Of a stretch of DNA of 14,560 nucleotides, positions 12,755 through 14,560 are shown in pieces. The notes below the pieces were generated by a model. It saw only the letters and a program-made list of their open reading frames with translations, was not told the DNA's origin and did not search any database. The DNA is from an uncultured Clostridium sp. (GTDB lineage Bacteria; Bacillota; Clostridia; TANB77; CAG-508), in assembly GCA_900555075.1 (NCBI GenBank), contig USJO01000029.1:1-14560 (forward strand), in the 5' to 3' direction. Each line of letters starts with the position of its first letter. Positions within the stretch are counted from its first letter, which is position 1. Made by a program: the position numbers and the translations under genes.

Positions 12755-14560
12755 TTATTCAGATTGTTCCCCTATTTTCTTTAGGCTTATTTTTCCTTGT
12801 TTATCAATATCTAGCACTTTTACAATTACCCTATCTCCTACTGTTAATACATCTTCAACCTTTGCTACTCTTTCCTTTGATATTTTTGAAATATGAAGTA
12901 ATCCTTCTTTTCCTCCGCCTAAATCTACAAAAGCTCCAAATGGCATTATCTTGGTAACAACACCATCATAGTATTCTCCAACTTCTATTTCTCTTACAAT
13001 ATTTTCAATTCTATTTATTGCCTTTTGAGCTGCTTCTTTATCTATAGAGTAAACTACTACATTACCATCTTCAGAAATGTCAATTTTCACACCTGTTTCG
13101 TCAATTATTTTGTTAATTACTTTTCCGCCTGTTCCAATTACATCTTTTATTTTCTCTGGGTCAATTTTCATTGTTAATATTTTTGGTGCGTATTTAGAAA
13201 CTTCTTTTCTAGGTTCTGCAATTTGTTTTAGCATTATTTCATCTAAAATATATTGACGTGCTTTTTTTGTTCTTGCAAAAGCTTCTTCTATTATTTTATA
13301 TGATAATCCATCTACTTTTATATCTACTTGTATTGCTGTTATACCATTCTTGGTTCCGCCAACTTTAAAGTCCATATCTCCAAAGAAATCTTCTAATCCT
13401 TGTATATCTGTAAGCATTATATAGTTGTCTGGATTTTCACTATCTGTTACTAATCCTGTAGATATTCCTGCTACTGGGTTTTTTATTGGAACTCCTGCAT
13501 CCATCAACGCTAATGTACTTCCACATATACTTGCCTGTGAAGTTGAACCATTTGAACTTAAAACTTCTGATACAACTCTTATTGTATAAGGAAATTCTTC
13601 TTGGCTTGGAATTACTGGAACTAGGGCTCTTTCTGCTAATGCTCCGTGTCCTATTTCTCTTCTTCCAGGTCCTCTTACTGGTTTTGCTTCACCAACACTA
13701 TATCCTGGGAAATTGTATTGGTGAATATATCTTTTTGATGATTCTTCATCTAATCCATCTAGCAATTGTTCGTCTGTCGTCATTCCAAGTGTCGCAACAG
13801 ACATAACTTGTGTTTGCCCCCTTGTAAATACAGCGCTACCATGTACACGTGGTAAAATTCCTACTTCGCATGAAAGTGGTCTTATTTCATCAATTTTACG
13901 TCCATCTGGTCTTTTATGCTCATTTAGTATCATTGCTCTTACAGATTTTTTTTCTAATTTATATAAACTATCTGCTATATCTGTTTTTATTTCTTCAGCT
14001 CTTTCTTCTCCGTATTTTTCTACAAAATATGCTTTAACATCTTCAGCTAATTTATCCATATTGCTATCACGTGTTTCTTTATCAAGAGCTTGTACATCTT
14101 TGTACATTCTATCATAGAAGTTTGTTTCAATCTCTTCATAAATATCATGATCAACTTCAAATGATTTATATTCAAATTTTGGTTTTCCTATTTCTTCTTT
14201 TATTTTTGAAATAAATTCGCAAACTTTTTTAATTTCTATATGCCCTGCTTTTATTGCTTCTAACATTTTATCATCTGGTAATTCTTTTGCACCAGCTTCT
14301 ATCATAGCAATCTTGTCCATTGTTCCTGCAACTAATAAATCAAGTTCTGATTTTTTTCTTTGTTCTAATGTTGGGTTTATTACAAATTCTCCATCAACAT
14401 AGCCAACTTTAACTGCTGCTGTTGGTCCCCCAAAAGGTATATCTGATATTGAAAGCGCTACTGATGTACCTATCATTGCACATACCTCTGGTGAGCAATC
14501 TATTTCTACTGATAATACTGTTGCTGTAACTACAACATCGTTTCTAAAATCTTTTGGGAA
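12755..14560 (-). CDS. pnp: Polyribonucleotide nucleotidyltransferase (PNPase), N-terminus beyond window
   Basis: 3'-5' phosphorolytic exoribonuclease of mRNA decay. The frame is open to the window edge (601 codons visible of ~700), and the edge residues FPKDFRNDVVVTATVLSVE are typical PNPase, so the start lies beyond 14560; the ATG at 14474-14476 is internal. Domains in order: the end of the first RNase PH core, a helical linker, a second RNase PH core (FTRGQTQ, PGRREIGHGALAERAL, SSNGSTSQASICGSTLALMDAG, GDMDFKVGGT with the conserved acidic residues), a KH domain with an IGTGGK loop (usually IGKGG or IGPGG), and a C-terminal S1 domain (YYDGVVTKIMPFGAFVDLGGGKEGLLHIS). All core motifs look intact. 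hpf follows after 136 nt on the same strand. Confidence 0.97.
   Translation of the reverse strand, partial: FPKDFRNDVVVTATVLSVEIDCSPEVCAMIGTSVALSISDIPFGGPTAAVKVGYVDGEFVINPTLEQRKKSELDLLVAGTMDKIAMIEAGAKELPDDKMLEAIKAGHIEIKKVCEFISKIKEEIGKPKFEYKSFEVDHDIYEEIETNFYDRMYKDVQALDKETRDSNMDKLAEDVKAYFVEKYGEERAEEIKTDIADSLYKLEKKSVRAMILNEHKRPDGRKIDEIRPLSCEVGILPRVHGSAVFTRGQTQVMSVATLGMTTDEQLLDGLDEESSKRYIHQYNFPGYSVGEAKPVRGPGRREIGHGALAERALVPVIPSQEEFPYTIRVVSEVLSSNGSTSQASICGSTLALMDAGVPIKNPVAGISTGLVTDSENPDNYIMLTDIQGLEDFFGDMDFKVGGTKNGITAIQVDIKVDGLSYKIIEEAFARTKKARQYILDEIMLKQIAEPRKEVSKYAPKILTMKIDPEKIKDVIGTGGKVINKIIDETGVKIDISEDGNVVVYSIDKEAAQKAINRIENIVREIEVGEYYDGVVTKIMPFGAFVDLGGGKEGLLHISKISKERVAKVEDVLTVGDRVIVKVLDIDKQGKISLKKIGEQSE

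Noticed and set aside
13486..14037. Leu-rich plus-strand frames opposite pnp that look like membrane proteins.
   Set aside because: Antisense shadows of a fully conserved PNPase reading, without start signals.

Overview
AT-rich DNA from a low-GC Gram-positive bacterium, most likely a Clostridia-type Firmicute and possibly an uncultured gut lineage. The clues are strong AGGAGG-type ribosome binding sites, a class III fructose-1,6-bisphosphatase, a T-box-controlled asparaginyl-tRNA synthetase, a CIRCE-like heat-shock operator on clpB, and a long-form hibernation factor. No tRNA, rRNA, CRISPR array or complete transposase was seen.

Layout. Positions 1-1744 (+) hold the end of serS, interrupted by one extra base near 673, followed by the ribosome-assembly GTPase engB. 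Positions 1745-4715 are an accessory island between engB and clpB, read on the minus strand. Positions 4716-9385 (-) hold clpB and fbp, each with a readable sigma-A promoter. Positions 9386-9797 are a divergent control region carrying the fbp promoter and the asnS T-box leader. asnS (+) ends at a strong terminator at about 11215-11248. Positions 11247-14560 (-) hold pnp (cut by the window edge), hpf and rpiA.

The accessory island is the most interesting part. It reads as a decayed polymorphic-toxin (RHS/WapA-type) locus. Going leftwards from clpB: an orphan toxin C-terminal tail that starts at the codon after the clpB stop; a DUF2691-like probable immunity gene; an RHS core fragment ending in its DPxG motif; a second probable immunity gene; another orphan toxin-like fragment with no start; and a YcxB-like two-TM membrane protein that may be a third immunity gene. 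Two nearly identical copies (133 and 136 bp) of a hairpin-forming REP/MITE-like repeat lie as direct repeats at 1789-1921 and 3964-4099. The second copy abuts the truncated RHS frame exactly. Retained immunity genes, displaced toxin tails and repeat-bounded junctions suggest repeated cassette exchange followed by erosion.

The core genes are housekeeping: translation (serS, asnS, engB, hpf), proteostasis (clpB), central carbon metabolism (fbp, rpiA) and RNA decay (pnp). No single operon joins them; they form short independently controlled units.
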